64,000 nucleotides of DNA, taken from positions 49,500,533 to 49,564,532 of the forward strand of contig OU015500.1 in the NCBI GenBank assembly GCA_907164885.2. Reading direction: 5' to 3'. The position numbers and the translations under genes were made by a program. This document shows, piece by piece, positions 23,071-36,113 of this stretch. The notes below the pieces were generated by a model. The model had not been told where the DNA came from. It worked only from the letters and a program-made list of their open reading frames with translations, and made no database searches. This DNA is from Dolomedes plantarius (Eukaryota > Arthropoda > Arachnida > Araneae > Dolomedidae). Numbering within the stretch: position 1 is the first letter of the stretch; every line of letters begins with the position of its first letter.

Positions 23071-24011
23071 TTTGTTATAATAATTTTTTAAATGTCAATA
23101 TGACATAGCTTACGAATTTCTTTCGTTTCATTTTAATTAAACTCAAGCTATAACCATCGATCCACCAAAATATGGGAAAGAAAACCAATTTGAGTGTATA
23201 AGCTATTTACATCAAAATAATTATTCATCAATTATTATCATATTTATTTTTACAATGACGGTTATGGCTTACAGAAAACTTGTGGGGAAACTCACACGTA
23301 ATCAAAACGACTTCAATAGCACAAGAAACTAAAGAGGATGGCTACATGTTTCGAACTACTTAATAGTTCATCATCAGACCAAGGAGCATTAGGCGTGATT
23401 GTCACAATGAACAATTCAGTAATATGGTGTATTTCTGAACTGTGTGAGGATTATTTTTATGACTTAATTTACAGTGAGGATATATTATACCCTCATTCCA
23501 AATGAGGTGCATTTGTGAATGGCTCATAGCGATAATCATACCTAATGCTGAAGAGGAACTATTAATTAGTTCAAAACATGTGGCCATCCTGTATTAATTT
23601 ACTGTGGAATTGAAGAATCGTTGATTACGAGCACGTGACAGTTATAATAAAAATTTACGAACTTAATGGACCGGAAATATCCTAAACGATTGCTCAACTA
23701 TTTTGACAGTACAAATAACTTTTCTATGCCGATACAAAGGGTTATAGATCGACCAATGAAGGTTGTGTATTCGTCCTTAAACATATGAAATATAAACTTA
23801 TTATCTTGAAGATGTGATAAATTTAACTTTTATACCAACTAAAGAGGCTTATTCTGAGTAACCGTTTGTCGGATATTTAACAGTTCTCTGCTTTAAACGC
23901 TATGAAACAGGTATACCTAAATTCCTTGAGAGAAGTGAAATGAAATAAAATGGAAATTATCACTGGTTTAAAATAACCTCACACCATACTGATATTAACT
24001 CATTACTATTT

Positions 24012-24212
24012 TAACGTAGGATTACGTTCCTCAATAACGGTCCTCCGCTAAGAAAAAATTCAGAGTCCGTCACGAGTTATAATTTTGGCAGCGCGCCAAA
24101 CCCAGAAGCAGTAAACAGTTGAACAGAAAATTACCAAAATATGACAAAGAAAGGAGGTAAACAACGATAAATAATCCTGCGTTAATAACCCGCGTTAGGT
24201 TCGTTAGAAGAG
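24012..24212 (+). repeat. Unidentified repeat, copy 2
   Basis: This is the counterpart of 22451-22741 in opposite orientation. It has an internal inverted pair, TAACGTAGGATT near the start and AATCCTGCGTTA about 150 bases later, followed by a roughly 30-base asymmetric tail. The AT-rich insert of copy 1 is absent. The block boundaries are visible because flanking sequence of the two copies is unrelated. Confidence 0.65.
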
Positions 24213-24280
24213 ACTACCTGAAATATTTTTTTCTCAAGTCAACACTTTGTTTCAATCCTATCGTGGCATCAGTGGAAGTT

Positions 24281-24913
24281 CAGTGTGTCCGTAAAATAAT
24301 ATTGGGGTTTCAAACGGCCATAGCTATGCAACAAATCATGTTGCAGACGCAAGTCATACGTTAAATGAAAGAGAAACACTCCAAGTTTATGTGTGCGAGA
24401 AAGCTTACGTGTAGACTACAGCAGACTCCGGGACTAGCGCCGGAAAATTCCGGAGAATTCCATTTCCCAGTTAGATGGGAGCTCCTCCACATTTTGCCAC
24501 AATCGTGCGGGAATTTCTTAACGAAATATTTCCTCAGCAATGGGTCGGACTAGAAGGGTGGATTTCCTGGCCTCAACGGTCTCCAAACTTTAACCCCATG
24601 GATTTCTATTTTTGGGGTTATGTAAAAACACAAGGGTTTTTCACCCATGCTCGAAATATGGACCATTTAAAAGAAAGGATCACTGAAGCTATTTCGTCTA
24701 TGACGCCGGATGTTCTCTGCCGTGTAAGGGAAGAGACTGGATACCGACTTGACGTCTTCAGGGTAACTAAGGGAGCACACATCGAAGTCTGCTGAACAGA
24801 TAAGAAACTTGGAGATTTTCTCTTCAATTTGACGTGTATTTCATCTCTCTACAATGCTTTGTTCGGAAGCTATAACCATTTAAAAACCCCACAATTATTT
24901 TACGGATACACTT
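24281..24913 (+). mobile_element. Mariner/IS630-type element, deleted, with transposase C-terminus
   Basis: Inverted ends CAGTGTGTCCGTAAAATAAT (left) and ATTATTTTACGGATACAC (right) bound a 633-bp element. The + strand from about 24475 encodes GAPPHFATIVREFL, WPQRSPNFNP and then GYRLDVFRVTKGAHIE before a stop at 24793-24795. This is the C-terminal third of a mariner-superfamily transposase. The Asp codon expected just before GAPPHF is lost to a frameshift, and the first catalytic Asp region is missing. Target duplication is unclear. Confidence 0.75.
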
Positions 24914-25096
24914 TATATTACAAACTTGAAATTTCATTCCCGATCCGCGAGAAAAAAAAATCATATTTCTCATAATTTAAGGATTTTTAAAAGAAATAAA
25001 CAACTAAAAAAATTGCAAGTTGAAAATATGCAAGAAATATTTCTTATTTTCTTAAAAATGAATCTTATTGTGCTAAAAAATTCTTTGTTTGGAATA

Positions 25097-25268
25097 CAGT
25101 GGAATCTCAATCTATCGTTTTTCAATGGACCGACTTAACTGAACGATAAATACGGGAAAACGATAGATGCGGGAACATAGCAAAGCGATATGATCGTCGG
25201 AACTGGGGGAAATAAACAACACATACGGGAAAACGATGTTTCGGGGAACGATCCATCGGGATTCTACT
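25097..25268. mobile_element. Small MITE with TA duplication
   Basis: The inverted ends (CAGTGGAATCTCAATCTATCG, left portion, versus the complement of CGATCCATCGGGATTCTACT) are flanked by TA (25095-25096, 25269-25270). Internal AACGAT motifs recur in both orientations. 172 bp, no coding capacity, pogo/Tigger-like end style. Confidence 0.6.
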
Positions 25269-26023
25269 ATATTTTGGAATGAAATACAACCGAGAAGGTG
25301 TAATGGAAAGAAATTTACAATTTAAAATTTTAATTCTCCATATCGCCAGAATAGTTTAGTCGGTGGAACGCCGATCCCGTTATTAAAAGAGAGTGGTATT
25401 CAGTATTAGAAGAATCCTGTTATAGTGGTCGGTTTATAAATCTTTTAGAAAGTATGAAACCGAAAAAACTATCATGTAGAAGAAAAAAATTAAAATATGT
25501 TGAGATGTCTGTTAAAAAAGCTGGGATATAGAACAACTGGTTTGTTACGACAGCACAAAATAGACATCAACGTAAGGCAATAAAGGTATGTGAATGTAAC
25601 ATTATTCATCTTTATTTATGCCTCTTAATATCAGAAAAGATGATGTTAAAAACATCGTTACGTCAAAGTTAAAAGTGTGCTATGATTGAATTTTGAATAT
25701 AAGATGATTTAGTAATATCCCAAAAGCTATTAAAATTTAAGTTTCTTTGATTTTAAATTGTTACAAAACTTCCTTTCAATATTCCCTGGTTAGGACGGAG
25801 TAGAAAACTACAATTTTTACGCATTGATAATTTAACGTATTCTATAAAATTAGGTAATAGGTAGCGTAAAATTACAAAATTTTTAAACAACTTAGATTGG
25901 GTCTTGTTTTGACGTGTTTATTTTACTCAAAATTTTTATATCATACAGAGTTTGTAATTTATAGAACACCTTATTAACCTTTAGCTTACGGGGCCCATTA
26001 TAGGGAAATTTCCTTAATATATG

Positions 26024-26935
<912 letters not shown>

Positions 26936-27410
26936 GGGCCCGTATTCTTGGGATAGATGTTATCCCACCCCGTAAGGAAAAGGTTAATGGATATTTCAAT
27001 CCAACACATTTTTCAGGAATGAGGTTTCACAACAATCCGGGTATTCATTAGTATTGTCTAATAAATGTCGTCGTTTTTTAATGTTCATCCGTGCAGAGCT
27101 TTTTGGCTCCTATCTCTTTTTTTCACCTCATAACATTTCATTTGGCTGCTAATATTTCCGCTGCTAATTCGAATTTTTGTTATCGCCTTTCGATCGATCG
27201 GCCGAGAGGAAATTGATACTGTCGCTTTCCACCCCTCTTGGCCTGTAGTCAAGTGGTTCACGAGAGCTTATGACAGATTTTTGTGGTCTATTGAGTTTCA
27301 ACTAGCCTCCAGTTCATCAAAGTAGCCTTCAATTTTGATACAAGAGGGAATGGTAGTTTCAACTCAGACAGTTATTTAGCTAACAAAGGTGAATATATAT
27401 ACTATATAAA

Positions 27411-27483
27411 CTAGCTGAAAATCCGCGCTTCGCTACGGAGTACATTCAAATTAAATACAACGGTCAATGTATGCAATTAATGC

Positions 27484-27553
<70 letters not shown>

Positions 27554-28065
27554 AAAAAATCGTAATGGATATTTATTTTTTTTTTGGATATTATCCAATC
27601 GTCTGCTGCTTTAGAAAGAGAAAAAATACTTTTTTTTGTCTATTTAGTTGTTATGCACGTGACGATAAATTTATTTAAAGTACCAGAAAAAGAAATCATG
27701 TGATCAGCATTTAATAAATTAAATTCTAAAAATTAATCTTTAAAAATTCACCAAAAATCAGAAAATCAAGGTAAAGGTTCGAAAAAGATTTCATTTTAAA
27801 GGAATTTTTATGATCTTTCTCGTGATATAAATTTTATAACCCTCAAATTATTATTTTAAAGGCAAAATTAAAAAAAGTTACAAAAAACAGCTTAAAAATT
27901 TAATTTAAAAAAACCTAAGAAGAATTTTTCAAAAATCTTTCTTAGTGTACCCCTACACCATAAGAAGAATCACCATGCAAAATTTCAGCCCTTTAGGTCC
28001 AGCGATTTGGTCTGTGCGTTGTATGTCAGTGAGTCAGTGAGTCACTCAGTCAGTTACGGAACTGT

Positions 28066-28066
<1 letters not shown>
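27411..28066 (-). mobile_element. Non-autonomous Helitron, family A, minus strand
   Basis: Its 3' end (minus strand ...TTCAGCTAG, then T) is at 27411. The body has the same TCACGTG-region, GATCAGCATTTAATAAATTA and CCGCTGGACC-type motifs as the other family A copies. The 5' end (AACAGTTCCG) runs into a TA/TTTA microsatellite at 28067, so the exact TC start is lost. A TA microsatellite (27487-27548) sits inside near the 3' end. It carries the GACGATTGGATAATATCC segment shared with the 16362 copy. Confidence 0.75.

Positions 28067-28145
<79 letters not shown>
28067..28145. repeat. (TA)n and (TTTA)n microsatellite
   Basis: A TA run is followed by about 11 TTTA repeats directly at the 5' end of the Helitron. 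Confidence 0.95.
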
Positions 28146-28146
<1 letters not shown>

Positions 28147-29086
28147 ACAAGTAAATTGTAGTTATCTAATCAAAAGCAAAATATGCTTTTTCTTTAAATC
28201 ATGGTTTATCGGCGGTATAATTGGGAGAGGGCGCTTTATAAATGTTAATGGAACTAACATAGGGTAGTGATATACACTGTAGAAATGATATGCTGTTTGG
28301 GGCTGTACAGTAGTCAATAATAAGGCAAGCCTTTCGTTTCAACTATTTAGTACGATACGTTAAACATACTACAACTACTACATTTAATACAAGTATGTAC
28401 AGCGAGTTAGAATATATAGTTAGATCTTCAGGTTGGCCTTTTGGGGTTCCAAGGTAGCTCTGGCCTATCAAGGCCTCTGACCAGGAGGGCTGCGTCTCTC
28501 TGCACTGAAAAACAGATCTCTGACCGTGGACTCTTGCCGTCTATCTTTATACTGTAGGCGAATCCAAAGGGATTTATCTGGCGTTTGAAGTGCTGGGAAG
28601 TGTTCGAAGTTTATGAGATTCTAGCCGTCACTATAGTGTCAAAATCTGAAGATCCCTTGAACCACTCTGGGATTTATGCGTTCTATAACGTCAAAAACCG
28701 CGCATTTCAAGAACTTTATGGCCTCTTATACAAGAGTTTATGAGACCGCTCAGATCAAGAGTTCGCAGATAGATGACGTGTTGAGGGGTAGGAAAGGGGC
28801 ATCACATACTTATATAAGTACTAATTTCGTGTAGTAATTGAGACAATGTCACAGGGCAAATTACAAATATAGAAGTATCACTAGAAGGGTAAGAAAACAT
28901 GTTTAAGATGCAAAAATGGGATACGCAAAACAGGTAATCTTACTATCCAGAATTATTACACTCCGAGACAGGTAAGTTTTAAACCTGAGGCAGTTTTTCG
29001 TTTTTACAGTGTACGGCGTGACGATTTTGGTATAAAATTTTCAAGCCAAGGAAATAATTTAAAGAGAAATGTCAGTCTTAATTATA
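28146..29086. other. No gene recognised; mid-GC block 28430-28800
   Basis: A less AT-rich block (28430-28800) with short palindromes such as GGCCTATCAAGGCC differs in composition from its surroundings and may be an old retroelement or LTR fragment. I could not identify it or find a second copy in the window. Confidence 0.4.
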
Positions 29087-29555
29087 CAGGGTTCCCACCT
29101 ATATCCGTTACACCCCCGTTAACTTCAAAACGGTGACAGCTTAGGCCATAAAGTTGGTTTCTAGGTATAGTAAAAAGGCTATGCGCTACTCGATGAGACA
29201 ACTTGCAACCCCATCTATCAGCAAATTTAGAAATTAGCGTTTTTATCTCAAAAATGGTACGAGGTACGGGAAAAAAGTCAATTACAAAGTTGTTCAGCAT
29301 TATCGATTTAGTAAGAAAAGACAGCTTGCGCACATTAATACTTAAAACAGAATATAGAAAATGAACATTTGTTTGGTCACGATTTCGAAAATTGTCATAA
29401 CATAAAGAGTGGAAGAAAGAAACTGAGACACTTTCCTATCTTCAGGATCATTTATTTATGTTGCTGAAAATGCTCTCCATCAGCCACTATACACATTTGC
29501 ACTCTGGACTGGATTTCGCTCTGCACATTGGGCAATACCGCAGGTGTCCGATGAC
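29087..29555 (-). mobile_element. Relative of the 9261 fold-back element, partial
   Basis: It starts at TA (29085-29086) with CAGGGTTCCCAC. It shares with the 9261 element the phrases TCTAGGTATAGTAAA, TATGCGCTACT, ATTACAAAGTTGT and ATCGATTTAGTA in the same order. Near its right part the minus strand would encode a short transposase-like tail. No matching right-hand inverted end was found, so it is truncated. Confidence 0.55.
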
Positions 29556-30103
29556 AGGAACTCTTCTTTGTAAATCTCATTCTGTAATTGATTATATTTA
29601 TTCATTTAGTAATCCTTTCAGAAAAGATATGACATGTAAAGTCATTTATCTTTCTTTACTACAATCCTTCAGATCTTACTACATATCGCATACCGTTTGT
29701 TATAATCAAATGACTTTTTGGGAATATTTCGAGGTTCAGGTAAAATTATAAATCTTATTCTGGAAATTCTAATTTTATCGGATAGTTTAATAAATATCAT
29801 ATATCTTAAATAATACATAAATATTAATGACTAATAAGAGTGATCTTTAACCGTTTTCCCTTACTAATTCATTTCTATGTGTGGAGGATGACAGGTAATA
29901 TAGGCAACTCCGTTATAAGGCCAGAATGCGTATTTAGAAGATAAGCGGAGGACTATTGAAACAAAATGTCTCCCCAATTCTTCTTGCTTGCTTTTTTACA
30001 TGGTAGTGCACTTACGAATATACAGTATTTGTGTAATAAATAAAAATATTAGGGTCAAAAGAGAGGAATTAAAATTATATCTACGGGTAATTTCCGTGTG
30101 TGT

Positions 30104-30109
30104 ATATAT

Positions 30110-30200
<91 letters not shown>
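30104..30200. repeat. (CA)n / (TA)n microsatellite
   Basis: A short CA run followed by about 80 bases of TA. It directly abuts a Helitron-like 3' end at 30201. Confidence 0.95.
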
Positions 30201-30201
<1 letters not shown>

Positions 30202-30600
30202 TAGCATTATTGCCCGGCGATGCCCGGGTAGATATATAGATATAAAAATTTTGATGCATTCCATCAAAAAGTACTGGACTGCACCCCCTGCTCTTCATGT
30301 TTATCTGGCTAGACAAATTGCGCTTAGAGCGTTTCTACTGAAATGATATACAAACAATAAGAAAGAAAGAAAATATTTGAGCTTGCGGATCTTCGTCTGA
30401 TTATACGTCTGATTTTATTGAGAATTAATAACACAGTGTTGCGTGATTCGCACGTTTGGATTGAATAAGTTTACTGCTTAATTATATTTGTTAGATACTG
30501 TTTAATCAGATTTAATTAGATTTGTTTGATCCACTGTTTAATTAGAAATAAGTTTTATAATTTACTTTTGCCTTTATTATTTATTTTTCCCTTAAAAGCT
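30201..30600 (-). mobile_element. Helitron-like 3' end, family B, minus strand
   Basis: On the minus strand a GC hairpin (CCCGGGCATCGCCGGG) stands a few bases before CTAG, which is followed by T at 30200. A short hairpin just upstream of CTRR is the Helitron 3' signature. The body extends rightwards for an unknown distance, and the 5' end was not found. The hairpin type matches the end at 54144. Confidence 0.5.
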
Positions 30601-31004
30601 CAGTTTGTTCCACAACACCCAAGAGACGCACTTTTTTCCACATCACCCAAGAGGTAAAGTGCAAGATGCATCATCCCCTTTATTTATTCAAAGTAAGGCG
30701 CGATTTCACATGAAGCCTATTTTCCTTACTTTGGTGATTCGGTTTTTTATTGTCGACAGGCCAAAAACCGTATCGGTTTTTAATTTTTCCAACGCCAAAA
30801 ACCGTTGAAAAAGCGAATTTTAATTCGATTTTTAATTTTCCTAAGGCCAAAAACCGTAGAAAAAGCAAATTGTAAATCGGTTCAAGCGATGAGAAAAACT
30901 GCAAATAACAAAGGACAAAAAGCAGAGCCGGGAAAGTTGTGTTAAAACATACTAATTTGAACTGCATTCTTAAAAAACTCGCATCTCAGTTAGTCTAGTG
31001 GTTA

Positions 31005-31455
31005 AATTTTATCTTTTACCGTATTTTAATATTTCTTTTGTCAATTTATTTCGTTGTTATGCACGTAACGCAAAATTAATTTAAAGTATCACAAAAAGAA
31101 AATAAACCACGTGATCAGTATTTCATAAATTACATTCTAAAAATTAATCTTTAAAAATTCACCAAAAATCAGAAAAGGGAGGTAGGTAAAGATTTCGTTT
31201 TAAAGGAATTTTTATAATATTTCTCGTGATATAAATTTTATAACCCTCGTATTATCATTTTAAATGCAAACTTAAAAAAATTAGAAAAACAGCTTAAAAA
31301 TTTAATTTTAAAAAATCGAAGAATTTTTCAAAAATCTTTCTCAGTTCACCCCTCCACTATAAACTCCACTGTAGAAGAATCACCATGCAAAATTTCATCT
31401 CTTTATGTCCAACGGTTTGAACTGTGCGTTATCTGTCAGTTAGTCAGTCAGTCAA
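31005..31455 (-). mobile_element. Helitron family A, fragment
   Basis: It matches the middle and 5' parts of the family in minus orientation: a TACCGTATTTTAATATTT block at the left, GATCAGTATTTCATAAATTA, and the GTCAGTTAGTCAGTCAGTCA block at the right. Both extreme ends are missing. A pyrimidine/GC-rich stretch (31467-31570) of different origin follows. Confidence 0.65.
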
Positions 31456-31466
31456 GGCCAAAGGTT

Positions 31467-31767
31467 ATTACCATGAAGCTCCCCCCCCTCGCACCCCTCT
31501 TTCCCGCGCGGGGGAAGAGGGATAGGTTCGTATTTCACTGAACGTCTGTATCCACAGGGGGTACCTCGCACCTCTTACGGGCACAAAAAATCATTAAAAA
31601 ATTAATTAAAAAAAAACTAATTGAGACCCAAACTTCATTTTTGCTGATTTAAGTTTCTCGGGTCCTAAACATTAACTGTGCCGAATTTGGTCCCTGTGAG
31701 TGAAACAGTCTATGATTCTATAGCGGACAAACAAACAGACAAGCTCTTATATATATATATATATATA
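31467..31767. repeat. Unidentified repeat-like block ending in (TA)n
   Basis: It opens with a short GC-rich stretch containing CCCGCGCGGG (a palindrome) and ends with GCGGACAAACAAACAGACAA followed by a TA microsatellite, a form seen at the ends of several arthropod repeats. I cannot name the family. Confidence 0.4.
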
Positions 31768-32277
31768 AATAAACGAAATTCGGAAATCAGGAACAGAAAC
31801 CAGAAGGGGATCGTTATGGCAAGCGGTGGCTTCTTGGATTGTAGTCGTTGCTTGAGTTTTTCTCCAATCCAGTCAATCAGGCCAGTTGATAGTGATAATA
31901 CGTTTATTTACTTGTACACATTATCTTCAATACTGATATTTAGTTGGGTAGCATAAGAAGTATAAAGAGAGAAAGTTATTGACATATTTACGACGGAGAG
32001 AGTAATAAATGACTTGTTCACCCCATGTCCAATACGCTAAGCGACGTGTAGTTCGACGCGTAGTTTCATTTTTGCAATGTGACCAAAGAAGCATATCATT
32101 TTTACAGTGTATATCACAGGAGGGCAAATGAAAGTTAGCTTCGTTTGTCCTCGTAATCATCTATGGTGCAGAAGCCCCAGCGACGTTTACGGCCACAAAC
32201 AGAAACGGAAGTAATTTCATAAGGGGAAAGACAAAATTAAAATAATAGAATAATAATTGTTGGAGCATTATTATTAC

Positions 32278-32543
32278 ATATATCTGTGGCTTGGTACAAG
32301 AAGTGTCTAAGTCAGTTTTCTCCAAGATGAATTTGTTTGCTTATGTCTCTTTAGAAAAATATTATTTTCAATGTAAGAAGTACCCAAATCTGTACAATGG
32401 TTTAGAAAACACTTTTAAAGCATCGGACAGACTTGGGTACTTCTTACATTGAAAATAATATTTTTTTAAAGAGACATAAGCAAACAAAGTCATCTTGAAG
32501 AAAATTTACTTAGACACTTCTTGTACAAAGCCACAGATATATA
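32278..32543. repeat. 266-bp fold-back repeat
   Basis: Two arms of about 115 bases (32278-32393 and about 32425-32543) are near-perfect inverted copies around a loop of about 30 bases. The outer tips read ATATATCTGTGGCTT. No coding frame. It may be a fold-back MITE, or the transcript could form a long hairpin within the BTB intron. Confidence 0.8.
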
Positions 32544-33443
32544 CATGTTTAGAACCTAAGAATTAGTGAAGAAACATGATTCCACACAATTTTTATGGGT
32601 TATTTTGAAAGAGTATATAAAGTTAATTTATAATACTAAAAACAAGATTCAGAGAAATTAAAAACTATTATGGCTAAATCTACAAAACAAAATGTCTAGT
32701 TAAAGCATCCAGTGTATATTGGTATGTTAAGAATTAATTAAGCAAGTAATATTTGAAAGTAATTTCCCCACTGTATCTGAGATAAATCTATTACGAGTTC
32801 ATCCTTGATACATTAGGTTCCTAAGGTTTGACCAAAAGAAAGTAGTAGTGTACAGTCAGAAGAATTTAAAACACTCGAAGACAAACTTTCAACCAACTGA
32901 ACTGCGAAATATACAAGAAAACATTTCACAGATTTAGAAGGAGTTGAAGGAAATTTACAATTTAATAAGCTTACTTCAAATGTAACTTGCTATATTCTCA
33001 GGCCTTAAATTTAAATTTTCAGTGAATTTACAAAATGACATGTTATTTATGTGCAAGACCTTTTTTATATATTGAAACCTCTATGTCCCGTCTTTCAGTG
33101 CCGAATAGTTCGAAAAATTTTCTCAAACTCAGGAACTCTTGTAGAAATTAACATTATGGAAATAACTTATACAGATTCTACCATCTTTATGTCGTGAAAG
33201 TGTATACAAAAGTCCCATTTGAAATGAAAATGTGCAACATGATCATGACGGAAAAAGTATGCTTTGTGTCATCAGTTATTGAAGAAGTACAAAAATTAAA
33301 GGATTTAGATGTAACTGAAATAACATATACCTAATAACAAGTACTAGGTATTGTTTTTATCATCTCGTATATAGATGCGAATCGATTAAAGTTTATTGAT
33401 TGGATTCCAGATTAGCAACTGCAATACCATTTCCGAGTTTCTC

Positions 33444-34019
33444 AAGGTATCCGACTACGTTTAAAACATCGATTTTGACGAAAATTCCGAAATTGTTTTT
33501 ATTCCTTTTTTTAAAAAAGATTGTAAATTTATGTTTCTAAATGTGTTTTTATTTTTTCGATGCGATCATTAGAAATGAAATTACAACGATTTAAAGATCA
33601 GCAGCAGCTATGCATTTCAATACAACTTGAAAACTGGAAAGAGAGAGAAAAAGTTTGTCAGGTTGGGGATTCGATCTCGCAACCTACAGGACGGGAGAAG
33701 CCCGTGATACCGCAGTGCTACCGTTTACACTATAACAAGAGGGAAATTACTATTCAAGAGCAAGAGACGCTCTAGGTCTAAAACTAAAATTGATTAATTA
33801 AATTTAATCAATGAATTAATATTTGAAAAAACTGTATTAACATCAAGTGTCATCCACTACAAGTTTAAAAAAATGTATTTGAACTTGAGTGGATGAATAA
33901 AAAGTACTTTTATTAACGATTGAAAATTTGAACAAGATATATAGAGAGAGAGTGTGAACTAATAGTAGGAATTGAAAAAGTTTTTCAAAAGAAGAGCTCC
34001 AAACGTAGTCGGATACCTT
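33444..34019. mobile_element. TIR-bounded element, 576 bp
   Basis: The perfect 19-bp inverted ends AAGGTATCCGACTACGTTT bound the block. No target duplication is obvious, so the superfamily is open. It contains a tRNA-like segment at about 33665-33745. Another inverted pair lies near 33848-33892 (TCATCCACT...AGTGGATGA). Confidence 0.6.
33665..33745 (-). repeat. tRNA-derived segment, minus strand
   Basis: On the minus strand an A-box-like TATAGTGTAAACGGTAGCAC is followed by a B-box-like GCGAGATCGAATCCCC with a partly paired T stem. The anticodon arm is poor. This looks like a SINE head, not an active tRNA. Confidence 0.5.
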
Positions 34020-34990
34020 AAATTAGTTTCAACAGGACAAGAAAATGTAGTTTGGTTCATATCAATATATGTTAGAATATTCCAGTTCTTGTAAATCCTC
34101 CAGCGATTTATGGGATAAACTGGCACTTTCATAATGCAAAAATTCTACTTTTCTCCTTTGTTTCCATGAATTTTACATGCTTTCAACGTTTTCGTGACGT
34201 ATCATATTGTTGAAACAAATTCCATACCACTACTTCCTCCCATCCAGCTTGTCATTCGTCGTCGATTTATATGCCTCTCGATTCACAAATATCCCAACCC
34301 TTTCACATATATTTTAAAATTAGTGTTAATAGGTCAAGATGATAAGTGCAAATAAATGGAGGCATGTTAATATGACTGCTAGAATATTCCAGCGCTTCTA
34401 AATCTGGACCTCATCGCCAGCGTTATCCAACGGGCATTCCAGAGCTTCTCGTGGTAAGCGGGACTCGCAGCATGTAGGCCAAGTGCAGTGAAGTGCAGCG
34501 CCCCAGGCCATTTCCGCATTACGTCCCCAATTTAATTATTAACCCTTATTGGTTTTTGCCACTGCCGTTGTTTTGCCTGTTCTGGGAACAAAATTTGGGT
34601 CGGATCAAATCGATAAATCCTGACATTTAATAAAAAAAAAAGTTCATTCCTGGTTACCTTTCTGTTGAGGTCTACAAAACTTGACAACACTGGATGTGTG
34701 GACAAGACTTTGTTAGGATAGTCTGGACGTTAATAAACCTTAAACTTGTTGAAGAAGCTTAAGGTATGTATGAAGAAAGTAAGAACTGAATCGTAAATAT
34801 AGTTTATGAATAAAACTTTCATGGATTTTCTTCGACTAAGATATGTTACAGTTAATATGACGAATGAATGTTTTATAATTATAATCAACAGTTAGACAGT
34901 AAAAATATTATACGACTTGAAAATAACAGTGATAATTTTTTCTTTACTAATTTACTTAAGCATTTATAACATAATAGCATTGTAATTCAG

Positions 34991-35015
34991 TCAATCAATC
35001 AATCAATCAATCAAT

Positions 35016-35087
<72 letters not shown>

Positions 35088-35143
35088 CGTAGTTCAGCAA
35101 GAAATTATTACCATAAAAATAACAACAGTTTTTTTTTTTTTTT

Positions 35144-35174
<31 letters not shown>
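34991..35174. repeat. Compound microsatellite and homopolymers
   Basis: (TCAA)n passes into (TC)n and then (TA)n up to 35085. After 45 bases come two long T runs and a run of at least 14 G (35160-35174). Confidence 0.95.
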
Positions 35175-36113
35175 TCCTCAGCACTTTATGTGCGCATCCT
35201 GAGTTTTCTCGGTGGGTTGAAACTCGCTTCTTCCTATAGGAAACTTATATTGGAAAAGATTTGTCTTCGTAACTTTTCAAATTTTGCAATAAGCTGCTTG
35301 CAAAGTGTGTGAAAAATATAGTTTAGGTCATGACGTAGACAGCCTACTCAAAAACTGCAGACTGCGAGAGGTGTGTTAAAAATTTTCTTACCTGAAATAC
35401 TGATGAAACAGTAAATAAATACTGGAAATAAAAGGACTGGTGCGAAACAAAATACAGTGCTGCATACGTCTCTATCGAATTTTATTATTTGCTTTTAAAA
35501 ATCCTTGTAAAAATAGTTCCTCTCTTTTAAAGATTATGCCTAGCGAATTGACAAATTATCTCAAAAATGAGCAGAACTCGGGACATGTTCATAGGTGTGC
35601 AACATTTTAAGGTTGTTAAGTCTTGATATGTTAATTTGCTCCTACAAAAATCTTTCTTAGCTTGAGAACAAAAAAAAGCACATGTTTTTAAAAGACTTTG
35701 ATAACTAGTTGATACATTAATAACCAATATATTGCTAATCAGTTGAAACACTGATTACTGATACATTATTAACAACTTGAAACAATATTTTGTAACTGGT
35801 TAATCGCTCCATTTGCCTTTGCAGATATATTTCTTTTATGTTTAGGATGCTTTCATTTTATTTAAGTAGCAACATAAATTAAATATTCACAACTCATGTT
35901 CGTCAGTCTATTTTGTAAGTGTAAGCTTTAATGTAGTGTTTTAATTAGAATAATGATTGATATATGATATACCTGGTTAACTTCTAAGATTTATTAAGAG
36001 TATCTTTTATAATAAATATAATTAATTTTTTAAATTTTTTTCATTAATTTCCTTGAGCTTTTTCATTAATTTCCTTTTTTCATTAATTAAGCATTTTATT
36101 GTTTCCATTTTAG

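Noticed and set aside
28146..28800. LTR of a retrotransposon at 28430-28800
   Set aside because: Composition is suggestive, but no second copy, TG...CA ends, primer-binding site or polyprotein was found.
32278..32543. microRNA precursor
   Set aside because: The stem is far longer than a typical microRNA hairpin. A fold-back repeat is more likely.
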